Notes under the pieces: model-generated | What the model was told of the DNA's origin: nothing | Seen by the model: only the letters and a program-made list of their open reading frames with translations | The model's database searches: none | Position numbers and translations under genes: made by a program | Source of the DNA: Echinarachnius parma | Taxonomy: Eukaryota > Echinodermata > Echinoidea > Clypeasteroida > Echinarachniidae | Length of the DNA: 64,000 nucleotides | Direction of reading: 5' to 3' | NCBI GenBank assembly: GCA_037951105.1 | Contig: JBAMJV010000871.1 | Coordinates: 124,510 to 188,509 of the forward strand | Part shown: positions 40,401-53,100 of the stretch, in pieces | Position numbering within the stretch: position 1 is the first letter of the stretch | How the letters are laid out: every line of letters starts with the position of its first letter

Positions 40401-43400
40401 GCAAACTCGATTTACTTAATCTGTTGAAATTTGTCATCCGCAATTTGTCACGCGGCCGTCACGATCCAACTGTTACCCCGAAACGACATCTCTATAAATC
40501 CTCGGTTCTCCATGGTAACTAGCTTTAGCTGGGCTTTACTCACTTGGATTAGGGTTTGTGAACTGTCCACGCGCTCAATTTAGTTCTCCGTGTGGTGTAC
40601 ATCATCGTGTAGAACCTATATTTCATCGAATGTATCATATTATGTCAGTACAATATGTTCACTTCATTGTAACTAATAATCGCCATGTAGTAATGATAAT
40701 TAAACGCATACAAAATAATAGCTGCACATTTTAAATAAAGAAAGCATTTGCATAAAAATTTTATATCAACAGTCATTACTTGTTAATTTTAATACAGGAT
40801 TAATGTTTGTTCGTTATTTTGAACCCTACAGGTGGTCAGAGTAAGACAGACGAGTGAAGGCCTCGTGGACCTGGAAGATATTGAGAGCAAATTGAAGGTA
40901 AGACTTTTAAATCACGTAATTGAGAATATTGCATTAAAAAATATATGTATATATATAAATATCATGCTTGCATGAAAATTTTATTAATAATGCAGCTATA
41001 TAATTATTGTCGCTTCTGAGATAATTCATCATAATCTCACTGTATATTTTAATATATATTTGTGTCTTAAACATCATACTGTGACATATCGATTATAGCG
41101 CGGGACTCGAACCTATGGATTCCGGATTGCTGTATAAGGTGTTCTTTTATAAACCGACTGAGCTGTCATAACCCTATATTGATGGTTCTTGGCCATTGGC
41201 CCTTTTATTTGATTGTGTTAGTCAGAAGCTTTGTAACTTGTGTAAAATTCTAAATTTATTCAACTTTTGCTTTGAATAAGTGGCCACTCCCATTCGTTCA
41301 GATCTCATTTAGTCACGTCATGAGCGCGTGGGCATATGGTGGGGTTAAATTACTTTTAGTTTAAAAACAAAAATTTCCGACGACTTGTATTTTTATTTTA
41401 CACGGTGCATGGAAACAACCAAACTGTTAAAGTTGTGAGGGAGGGAAAACTATAGAATACCGGGAATTATGGTATTGTACTATTGTCAAGAAGTGTTACC
41501 TCGCCATGTTCGTATTTTCTGATGGTTGGGTGGTGGCGAATAGACGGTGTGAACTACTTTGAAAAAACTCCGGTCGTAAGACTTTGTTATCTTTTAGCGC
41601 CAAAATACAAATATTCTGAAAAACATATGGTATACGTAGCCTACGATTACTTCTCTTTTATCGAACTAAAATTCTCTTTGTGTAGCTGCCAGTATAAAAT
41701 CTATGCATCTTTTAAACAAATAAAATACAAATAACATGAAGCGACCTAATGTGTAAGAAGAAAATATTATGTTCAAGATTTCTTTTTTATTAGAGAATTA
41801 ATGTGAATTGATAACAATTGTACCGTTTCCCAACATTTATTTGTCTGACAAAAATATACATTAAAAGAAATCTATATTTATGGGTACATTAAATAAATCA
41901 GCTGTAAAAATTGTTCCACAAATACTGCTTTCTAACAGCTGTGATGAAAGTTCAACCAAGGTACTCAAATGTGCAAAATTACTCATAAAAGTAATGGCGG
42001 TATAAGATGCTGGGAACCATTATTATACATCTTGCACATGTTGCAAAACGATGTTTATAATCATTACATACATATGTCTTGGATACATATTTTGCACACC
42101 TTATGATGTCATGACATGTGCACAATATTATTTGTAAACCGCAGCAGGAAAGTCATGGCATATATAGACGCTGTGAAGTTTATGATGTTTGGCAACTTAA
42201 GATGCATGCAGGACTCATATTTTATTGAAGAATATAAATAGGAGACGAAATAAGAATGTGATATGATATAGCATTGGATTATAATATGCTCTAATCTTTT
42301 GGCAGCTAAACAAGTCATGCGTTGTTTTTTTTTCTTCAGTACTGTTAAGTAATAAAACATAACCGAGAGTACAATAGAAGAAGCAGGTATGCCCGGGTGT
42401 ATACCTAGTGAGATAGTCTGACCTGGATAGAAATGTTGGGGGAACTTGTCGGAATCTCGTCGAGGGGAGCAACCCACAATCATGGCAATCAAGCATAAGG
42501 TAGAAACCGCGAGGTTTTGGCAGCATATCAATGCATTGATTGCATGGGGGCCCGTGCTGGCGTAGCTACAGAAGGCCCGGGGGCACCTTCCCCCCCCCCC
42601 CCCCATAATTTGACAAAGAGTGATACAAATCATAAGTGGACAATCTGTGAAAACATAAATTAATACATATTAAGATGTGCTCCAAAATACTTGGCCTTTC
42701 CCTCAATCAGTTAACCCGTATATACGCTACGCTCCTTGGGAACATCAAATAGAAATTATAGTCAATATTACTTAAAAGTAAGAAAAATAATGTTGTATTA
42801 TTAGAGTACAGAATACGTGCAGTCCAACCAGGATCTAAAATACTAGGAAAACACCTCGAGATTGTTTTGAAATGGGACAGCAGCAAGCAGCAGCGGCATA
42901 TTACCCCGGCCGGAAAGGGGAGGGTTTTTGTGAGTAAACTGGGTATACTAGACCCTCAGCGGGACTCTATCGGGAAATACATCTATACCTGTATACAGGA
43001 GCCCGATATTCACCTGCTGAAGGCCACTCGGGCTATTTCAGTCCTCAAAGGGTTAACCAATGTTACCCTCTCTCTACTGGATAAGTAGGTCTTGATGGAT
43101 GACTCATTATATCAATCTCAAAAGGCTGTGTCTAATTCAGTCCCACATGAAGTCAATTTATTTGCCTAAAAATTATACCTACAAAGATTAAGTCCAATTT
43201 ATTTTTTGAAGAAGTATACCTTCATTGAAGTTGAAAAATATTACACACACTTATTACACTTTAACCATAAGTAACCAAAAACAACAATAACAACAAACGT
43301 GAAATACACCTTTTAAGTTAGTTTATGTAATTATCTCCCAAAAGTATAATTCCCTTTAAGTAAGATCGTGGTGGAAAACTTTTTGTATTGCAAATTCCAA

Positions 43401-45959
43401 TAATTGCCAATAGGAATGTAGAAGGTGAAGGAAAAAATCGAATGTTTTAGTGAAAGATCATATGGGAGCTGGTTTTGCCAAAAGAATGTGTTCAAAGTTG
43501 ACTCGACTCATCACGATTTAGAAGAAGCCCCTCACCCAACGAATGATGAGTCATTGTTGCAAGATGTAAGGGGGGAAGCTTTAGAGATCTCATATTTATG
43601 ATACAAGTCAAGCATAATATCAACAACAAGGAACTTGAGGGGGGTTTTTTCTTCTTCAATTTTTGCAAATCTATGCGGCTGTTTTGGGTTGAACTTTTTA
43701 CCCCGTTCGGGCAGCTGGAATTAGAGTTAAAAACTCTTCGTGACCGATCCATGCAGGAGACAAAATCAGAATGTGTGATTAAACGATATAATTACACCGT
43801 TGTCATGATTATCACTATTATATAACTTCTTCTTTAGACAAAATTGAAAGGCATGTATTACTCTATACCGTTTATTTGTTTGATGTATAAGTGCGGTAAT
43901 GAAATATAATGTAAATGTTATTAGCAAATAATGTTATTGAATTCGTAGCGGTTTGAGATTTTGTTTCAAATGTAAATGTCTATAAACATATTATCCATGT
44001 CAGTATTCATATTTTTGTTTTATTTTTGTTATTGTTTGGTTATTACTAGTTTGTGCCTTTAATTCTTGTAATTCACTGATTTGAAAGTAGGATATCGTGA
44101 CTAAGACTAGAGATGACGATGTTTAAAAGTGTGCGAAGACACGAGGGGGTTGCCCGGTGAAAACGTGACGCAATTAAACAAAAAAAATATCTAGATTTTG
44201 TTACAAAGCTTTAAATTCATCGTGATGATTATTAGTCTTTCCATTTTCTTATAATCTGCGACTGTTATCAATCTTGATAGATGTGTGAATAAGGTATAAT
44301 GGATCGGCAGTAGGAGATGTGGGCGTGAAATGAACCCTCTCAGCTGTTGCGCATAATTAATTATCTCATGAAACGAACTTTACAGTACAAAATAAGAGTT
44401 TTTTGTTTGTTTTTCATTGTCAGTAAATGTATTTGTTTAGATATCTGCAACTTCGTCAGAGCATGCACCCGTAACACTCACTGCTAGATAATTATCATGG
44501 TTAATCAAAACTTTATAAAGTCACAAGGTATGACGAAACTGAAATAATATGATAAATGTTCGCTAATTTGTAATATGTTCCCTATTATACTAAATTTTAA
44601 AATACCAAAGTACCCATCGTGCCAAATGCATGCCCCTTGTATACAATGTTTTATACAAAACTAAAATAATAGTCATAATGTATGACAAAACTAAAATAAT
44701 AAGAAATCAGTATTCCGCATTGGTGAACGCTTAATTGCGGTGTATTGTTAATAATCTTTTGTGATGCTCATAATAATGCTGATTATAAAATAATGCTATA
44801 CATCGTCGTATTATATGCCGATTAATTGACAGATTAGGAGTTGGTTTCGGTCTGAAAGTGTCTTTGTTCCATGTGGCTTGTGGCGTCGTCATTATTTACT
44901 GTAATATGACAAAGGAACGGGAAACGTCATGGATGACATCACGCGACGCATTTATTTGAACAAGTTAGCGGATAATTTTGTCCAAAAAGATGATCGTTTT
45001 GATACCTGAAACGATATATTTCACATCTTTTGATGGCCAAATCGTATATTTACCTTTAGGTTCATTGGTGGAATTAGGTCAATATGGTATATATATTGTT
45101 CTTCACGTTTGGATAGTCTTGAATAAAGTGAGCATATATCATTCTATGTCTGAAACAATCAATTGTCTTATTTGATGGTCATGTGATAAGTTCGGTTTTC
45201 ACTGTGTAGATGAAATATTGCGATTTATTTTCATATGAAAGATGATCGTTCTTACTTATTTTGAAGAAATATTTGTCATAGAATGAATTAATTACACTAG
45301 CATGATTGTGCAATTTTGAGGGAGTCCACCATACATAATTATTACTAATAAGAAATTAGTATATGTTTCATTAATCTGTGAATTACCGATTTTGTAGAAA
45401 CCACATCAACCTTAATCAAATATGATTCAGTCAAACATACCATTACAATGATTATCTATTTGCGCGTGCCAAACCAGAATAGGAGTGGTGTAGTTTTAAT
45501 TGGAACAGTGAACTTATTTAAAGTTTTGAACCATTTTGTATCAAATCGAAATATGAGTGTTCATTTGTATATTTTGCAAAGTTTTTTGTTGTTGTTTATA
45601 ATTACAGTAATTTGTTGTGACTTGATAAATATGCAATGTTTTTTACATTCTGCGCATTTATTGTAACAAATGTCTACGCATGACTTAGAATTATACATGT
45701 CAATAAAATAACTACAACATACAACGATTTGTTTTTATATTGTTTCAGATTTACACAAAGACGCACGCGCACGTACTTGGGTGTTTCTCCGCAGCGTCCA
45801 ATGTGACGGGCATCATAACGGAAACGCACGCAGTCTCCGCCCTCCTACACAGATACAACGCGCTATCATTCTGGGACTATGCCACGGCTGGTGAGTTAAA
45901 ATCAATAGCAACAACAACAATAACAGCAGTAGTTGGTTATGGAAAGATGATGATGATGG

Positions 45960-46031
<72 letters not shown>

Positions 46032-46094
46032 GGATGATGAGGATGATGAGGATGATGAGGATGATGACGACGATGATGGCGATGATGACGTTGT

Positions 46095-46153
<59 letters not shown>

Positions 46154-47064
46154 TTGACGATGATGATGAAGAAGAATAAGAAGTAGAAGGAGAAGAATGT
46201 TTGGAAGAAAATAGTTTGATGTTGTTTAATTTGGTTTGGAAATTTGGTTTGTAATAATTATTTTAATATTTCAATTATTTGTACCTTCTTTATTTCAGCC
46301 CCGTATCTGGATATCGATATGAATCCAGCGGGTTATGAGTAAGTACATTCAATTTATTATTGGACTTCTATTTTGTTTTCTTTAAATGTATTGATAAGGG
46401 GTTTTCCATTTATGCTAATGCACGCCATTGCATTATTAAAGACAGCTGTGTTTAATCTATGCTTATATCGTATTAGTCATGTTATTACTGACTTCGAATA
46501 CGTATAACCCCTCTCAAGACTGAGGCATTAAAAGGCCATTGAGTTAATACACACTCAACTATGCCAATAGGAGTGGACGGTTTAATATCTCAGTAATGAT
46601 AGCAAATAGCGAAGAAAATGTGTAACGACAATATCGGAGAATCCATCTTGAAATACTAGACATTTTCTTAGAGCATGAGGCGAGAAGGGATGTTTTGGGT
46701 CTGGACATTTTCTTCAATGTTATAATTTCCTGTGACAAATTGAAGAAAATAAATATACAGGGTGTCAGGTCTCAACCTTAATGCAATCATACTAAAAGAG
46801 TGGAATGCAATTAATGTAATCCAAAAGTACTAAGTAGTATAAACATTGAGATGAGGAGAAAATACTGAAGGCAATAGGATAATAAAATATTATGAATTAT
46901 TTTGGTGAATAAATAGAATAGTTACTATGCTATGGTGAATAAATAGAATAGTTACTATGCTATAGTTAAATTGAGATGTTATAGATTGCATATTTCGATA
47001 TTGTACGCAGAAAGATAAATATAATTGTATATATTTGTATAGATAAATAGACAGATATATATAT

Positions 47065-47138
<74 letters not shown>

Positions 47139-50100
47139 TTTATATACCTATTTATTGGTTACACGGACTGTGTGTAAAAGTAACATAATTCAAGTTTGGC
47201 TGAAAATATAATCTTGATTTAAGGAAATTATGATAATGAATACTTTCCCAAATATGACGTTAAGATCTCAAAACCGATAAGGATCTGTGGCTTCCTAGAC
47301 CGGTGGTGGTGGAGATAATTCTCCCCTTGGCAACGCAAACCCCCCGCGTGGCCAACTCCTGATATGAGGAAATGTTTTAATGAGGACTGAAAGCGCCCTC
47401 GTGTTACATCCAATTTCGTTGCTTAATTTGTTCAAACTGAGAGCAGAAATATGGTGTGTCCGAGTCTGTCACGCTTATGAGTTCTGCTATTTCATGCAAC
47501 CATAAATACTGCATCAACGTAATAGTTTGAAATAAGCTAATGGTCATGTTTTATAACGTCTGATGTAAAATGTGATATCTTATTAAGACTGTGGTATACA
47601 TTGAATATGGCAACGTTAAAGCCGTCGTATAATTGATATATAATTATGATGAAATAACTATTGTTAAGTTAGTATGATGACAAATTGACAATTGGCAAAT
47701 ACAAATCTTGTATGAATTATTGTTTTTGCATTTGTCCTGCTATATATGCTGACAGCTAGAGATAATGTTTGAAAGCTGTGTTTATGAATTCAAGACAAAT
47801 AATCAATTCGTAATATTCTTGGTTTTGTACAGGAGTGGAATCGATTGCTCAAAAGACGCTGTCTTCGTTTCAACACATAAATTCGTTGGTGGCGTCCAAA
47901 CACCAGGTAAGAGGGCGATGTTTATTTTAACATTTTAATTGAATAATTATGACAAATGCTGGGTAACAGCTATTTGTATGAGCATGATTGTATGTTTCAT
48001 ATTACTATGGACACTATTAAAATACATGTATAATTATTATACTGTTATGTACCGATTGTCTTTACTTGAGATCCAATAATCTTCGTTAAAAACTAAAATT
48101 GTAAGAGAAATGAAACACAATAAACGTACCCTCTATTGCAACACTATTGCCAAGTCATGGGCCTGTTAACACACGGAGTAACAAATAATGTAGGTTAATC
48201 CCCAAATATGTTATAATGAAGTAACTATAGTTAATTAATGCACACGTGTATAGTATACGTGAATTCATCGTAATGTTTCCATTGTGGGTTCAAGTCCAAA
48301 CCATTTTGTGGTTAAACAATGAACGTTCAAAATCCCCCATAATGATATCAAAATAAGAATGCAACATAACGACTTAATCACGGTGATTTGTCGTTAAACA
48401 TTCGAATGATCGCGCAGGCTTGGCTCGTGTAATTTGATATAAATCTATAGCTGTATATATTATATTTCTCTTGTTGTAATGGCTTTGGACTGTATAATAT
48501 GTGAAGGAATCGAATAAGTGTGTTGACAAGACGCCAGGATTCGGGTTTTATCTTTCGGCTTCTGCCTCGGTTTATCCACGTTCATATTGATCGTTTCCGA
48601 CTTCCTCCACATGTTAATCTCCATTTTGTGAATGAAATATTTCCTGGCCTTAAGTGGGCTTGTGGACATGATCCGCCGATATGACTTTCATTTTTTTCTT
48701 CTTTCTGAAACATGCAGTAACTTTCGTTATAAAAAAAAAGGTTTAATAGTGATTGATTTTGGCCAAATGCAAAGCGACCAGGCAGGGGTGTATCTCCATC
48801 GACTATCAAAACTTTCAGAAAAGATTTTTCATAAAATTAATCATTAAAATGGTTTTATGTAATTTTCACTAGACGGACACATAATATGTTAGCCCACGTT
48901 TTCAATGACTCCTGTATGGTCGATGACTTACTATGTCGTATGTGTTTTTTGTTCATGTATTATGGGAAGGACCCCTATACAAGGGTTTGTGTGGCTCGAT
49001 GGTTGACCAACGGTCTAGCAATCAGGAGGTCTCGGGTTCGATTCCCACAGAAGCACAATTTCCTTTGCTCATTACACTTATTTGTTTTCTGTGTTTTGTT
49101 TATATCATGAAGGCATCCTTATTGCAAAGAAGAAACTGTTCATCAACAGCGTCCCTCACGCACTAGGAGGAGGCACGGTCCATTATGTAAGTATTATCTT
49201 AATTGACTTATTGACCCTCCCAGTGTGCTTATAGTTGCAACCCAGTGTCGTAGCATTTAACTATGGGGAGGGCCTGGGGGCACCTGCCCATGAATCCCAC
49301 ACCCCAATAATTTGAAGAGAAAAAAAACATGACAAAATATGGATTGAATTTTAAGAAAATAAAGAAATACATATTATAATGTGCCCCCAATCACGAATCA
49401 TGCCAATAATTCCCGTGTCGCCCCTCCCAACTTAACAAATAGTATAACTGGACAACGCCACACCACTGTACCATGCTCTGTAACCATGGTAACCAAATTA
49501 GACACAATATTATGTACATTGAAAATAACTTCACCAAATATATTTGCTTTCTGCAAGTTTTAATATTTTGTAGTATATATTATAACATTTTTAAAATTTT
49601 ATTATTTCACTCTCTTCTTTGTGCAAATGAATCGTTATTCACTTTTCAGAATGCTTTTTCTTATAATGGATCGTGATTACAATTTCATGTGTGCTTCACT
49701 CTTTCGAATGATCAGATTAAAAATAATTTTGTTTTATCTGATCATTCAAAAGAGCATGACAGTCAGTCTACGATGAAAATCAAATCAAATTCAATAAGTC
49801 AAATTATGGTCGCTAATTTCAGGTCTCGAGAAACATGCACCACTATCTGACAGACATCGAGGCGAGGGAAGAAGGGGGCACTCCGGCCATCGTGGAGTCC
49901 ATCAGAGCAGGGCTAGCATTCCAAGTCAAACAGGTATAGTGGACGTGCTTTGATTGAACATAGCGACTATAATTTATGTGATTATACAATTTAAGTGTGT
50001 AATTATTTATAGAATGAAGTAAACATTTTGATTTGCCTACTCATTCATTAATTCAATTCGTAACCTATTTTGTTCTTATTCACATATTAGTGATGAGTTT

Positions 50101-53100
50101 TTCCCTTTGCACATTTGTCAACTATGATTCCTTAGTTGAAATAAGTTTTGCATACCAACACATATTTGTTTAGTAATTAATATGTATTATTCTTGTATTT
50201 TAGTCTATTAATAAATATTTATTCACATTGAACTTTCTTAACTTGTGGTAATTTATTCATATTATGAAGTTTAATTTACAAAGGGATGTTTTATTATTAT
50301 TCCATTATCAACTCCTGACAAAAACAAAATCTATACAGACAGCTTTTATGTTATGTCTATTATGATACATATAGAACTTATGGATCGGGTAATTCCATGT
50401 TTACTCCTTAGTTATTTATATCAGTTGGCTTATAATAGTCCCCTATTTTAAAGCACATCACGACTACACTGTGAACGCTTAATAACGGAGGGGTATTTCT
50501 ATATGCGCTTTCCTGTACATGTATACACTTTCTCGCATAATTATAGACTATTAAACAAAAGGGAAGAATATTATCATATAGAAACAAAAGTTGCTCCTGA
50601 GCCATGTAATTATGAGTCGTGATTAGAACAAGGGATTATCGCCACCCAGAGCTCCTAGCAACACTAGTGACTTTACCTTTTATAGCTCAGGTTCAGTTTT
50701 AAACTCTGACCTTCAGACTCGTCAAAGTCAATTAGGATCAACGATCAAAACTCGGACTATCCCTCCTCGAAAATTCACTCTGACTAACTATATAGGGAAC
50801 ATAGTATAATTATAAAGCGTACAGGTAATATATATAAGCAAAATAAATGATGAAACTTGCATGTATAAAATATACTGGCGCCTATATACTGCACTACTAA
50901 TCCAACGCTTTAGATTTGCAGCTGCCATTTAAAAAAGCTGATCATAAAATCCCAAGCTAAGGATGGTGTTAATTTGATACAGTTTAGAAATGCATGCTTA
51001 TTAAAAAAAGACTTATTCGAAATAGTAATTATTGACCATCCTACGATGTTAGCAGTAGTTTTATAAAGAGTTAAACGAAAATGTTGTATACGAACAATAT
51101 TTCTAACCGTTATGCAACAATACACAACAAGTAAACACGAAGTCGCATTCATATACGAAGCTGCTGTTACCATATTTCGTAATTATGTCAAATGCTAGCT
51201 ATATAGTTTATTTATAGATGGGATGCGTAAAATGGTTTTTGAAACTGTTCGCAGTATCATGAGGTGTATTATATTAGCCTATTTATTTTTCCATAAGAAA
51301 CTGCATGCGCAGTACAGTTTTCGAAAACAATCCACATCAGATCTACGATTAGACACGTCCACATTCTAAAGATGTAATCTGTTGTTTTTTTGTTGTTGGG
51401 GGGGGGGGGGAATATATAATAAAACATCATTACTCTCCAAGTTTTCATATGGTGTTCCGCACTCTTTTTGAAAAATTCTTTTTCTCCTGCAAGTTGTCCT
51501 TATATAACTTGTCAGGAAGGCCCAAGGCAGGTTTCTGTTAGTTTTAGTTTGAAAACAAAATATATTTGTAGGTACGTATAATTCGATTGAAAGTCTCGTT
51601 TATAATGCAACCTTCCAGAATTCACACCTCCTTTCTCTGCTGAATAAATTATTAATCATAATATTTAGTATCATTTTTATTATACATGTTTCCTTATACT
51701 TATAATGTATGCAAGCTTGGCCGAATTGGACGACCCATTTGTTTAACTGAAAGGGCCACCCTGTCATGCCTGTTGAATTAAAACGTTATTAAATATATCA
51801 ATAAATCATTCATAATTTATTCAACGTCTCGTTCGTACTACAATAATTAGTGTATGGTATACTGTATGATTTAATCGTTATGATATAATGGTATTAATTT
51901 CTATTTTACACAGGCTGTCGGCCCCGACTTCATCGAGGAACGGGAGAATGAGTTGGCAAGGTGAGTGTGTTCCAAACATTTAGAAAATATAAATCCACCC
52001 TAGCTGTTCCTTTCCGGCTACAACTAATCTCTTGTTTGTGTTGTTACCAAAATCATTTTGTTGGCACCCGTTCTTTGGATTAGGCACCGAAATATAAAAA
52101 CCGTTACCTCAGTGGCATTTTATATCATATACCGTCACAGAAATTAATGAATGGTCAATGTATGCTTTGGAAAAATGTAATACTGTTCAAATGGCACATA
52201 ATGTAGCTGCGTAGTTACAGTTTTATGTATATGCATGGTATAATTATTAATTATATTTATTACTTTCCTCATAACCATAACGTTGTGAATGACTTTCATT
52301 AGTAGTGTTTGTCTTGCTATAACAATGCTATACATGGCCACCCTGTTGAAATACAAAGTTAATAAATAAATAGATACAAGTAGTGCAATTTCACACCCAC
52401 AATAATTATACAATATTCACAATTTGCGGTTGTACATCTGACTTTGTGACTGTTAAAAGTTAGAGTTTAATTTTTGCATATTACTTATTTATGAATATTA
52501 TCATTGCAATGATAAATCTTAGACATACACTGTACTATATCCTCTGTTCGACAACCTTAAAAAGGCGCACATTTTAATTGTTGTTATAACTTTCAATATA
52601 CACATAATAATCATGGCCAGTTTTGTACATCAGCATGTATTCTTTAAAAGTCAAGGATTGTTCAAGTTGATTAGTCATATTAGTTGCCTTCATTGTTCCC
52701 GTCAGTATTATTGGCTTGTAATAAATGCTTCTTTTAGTTATCACATTATGCATAATGAAAACAGAATATACTTTATAAACCAAGGTGAGCCCCTCATACT
52801 CGCAAATATTTACACTAAATTGTGTTGTGAATTTAATGTCCGAAATATTTAGAACATGGCAATATTAGTTAATACCGAGGCCTGTATGCCCAAAATAGTC
52901 ATAATTACAATAATTGTTTTAGTTCAAGAACTATGCCTGTTTGACTACGGTTCACATTACAGTCATCCCCAAATATTTAATTTACAACTGTGGCTTGCAT
53001 GGGTGGGCTAACTCGCACAAATTGCCGGGTCATTATTAGACTCATTGGCGATATAATTCAATATCCCCTTCGACATAGTCGCGTTTCCTCCCGTTCGAAT

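Larger units (their letters stand above)
40898..45748. other. Intron 6
   Basis: 4.85 kb. Contains a minus-strand tRNA-derived SINE head (41096-41175), a poly-C MITE (42554-42690) and an orphan open frame (42762-43088). The remaining 2.6 kb is AT-rich with no supported feature. Confidence 0.55.

Noticed and set aside
41096-41175. Functional tRNA gene on the minus strand
   Set aside because: A and B boxes are good, but stems are imperfect and similar Pol III-box repeats are scattered here; SINE is more likely.
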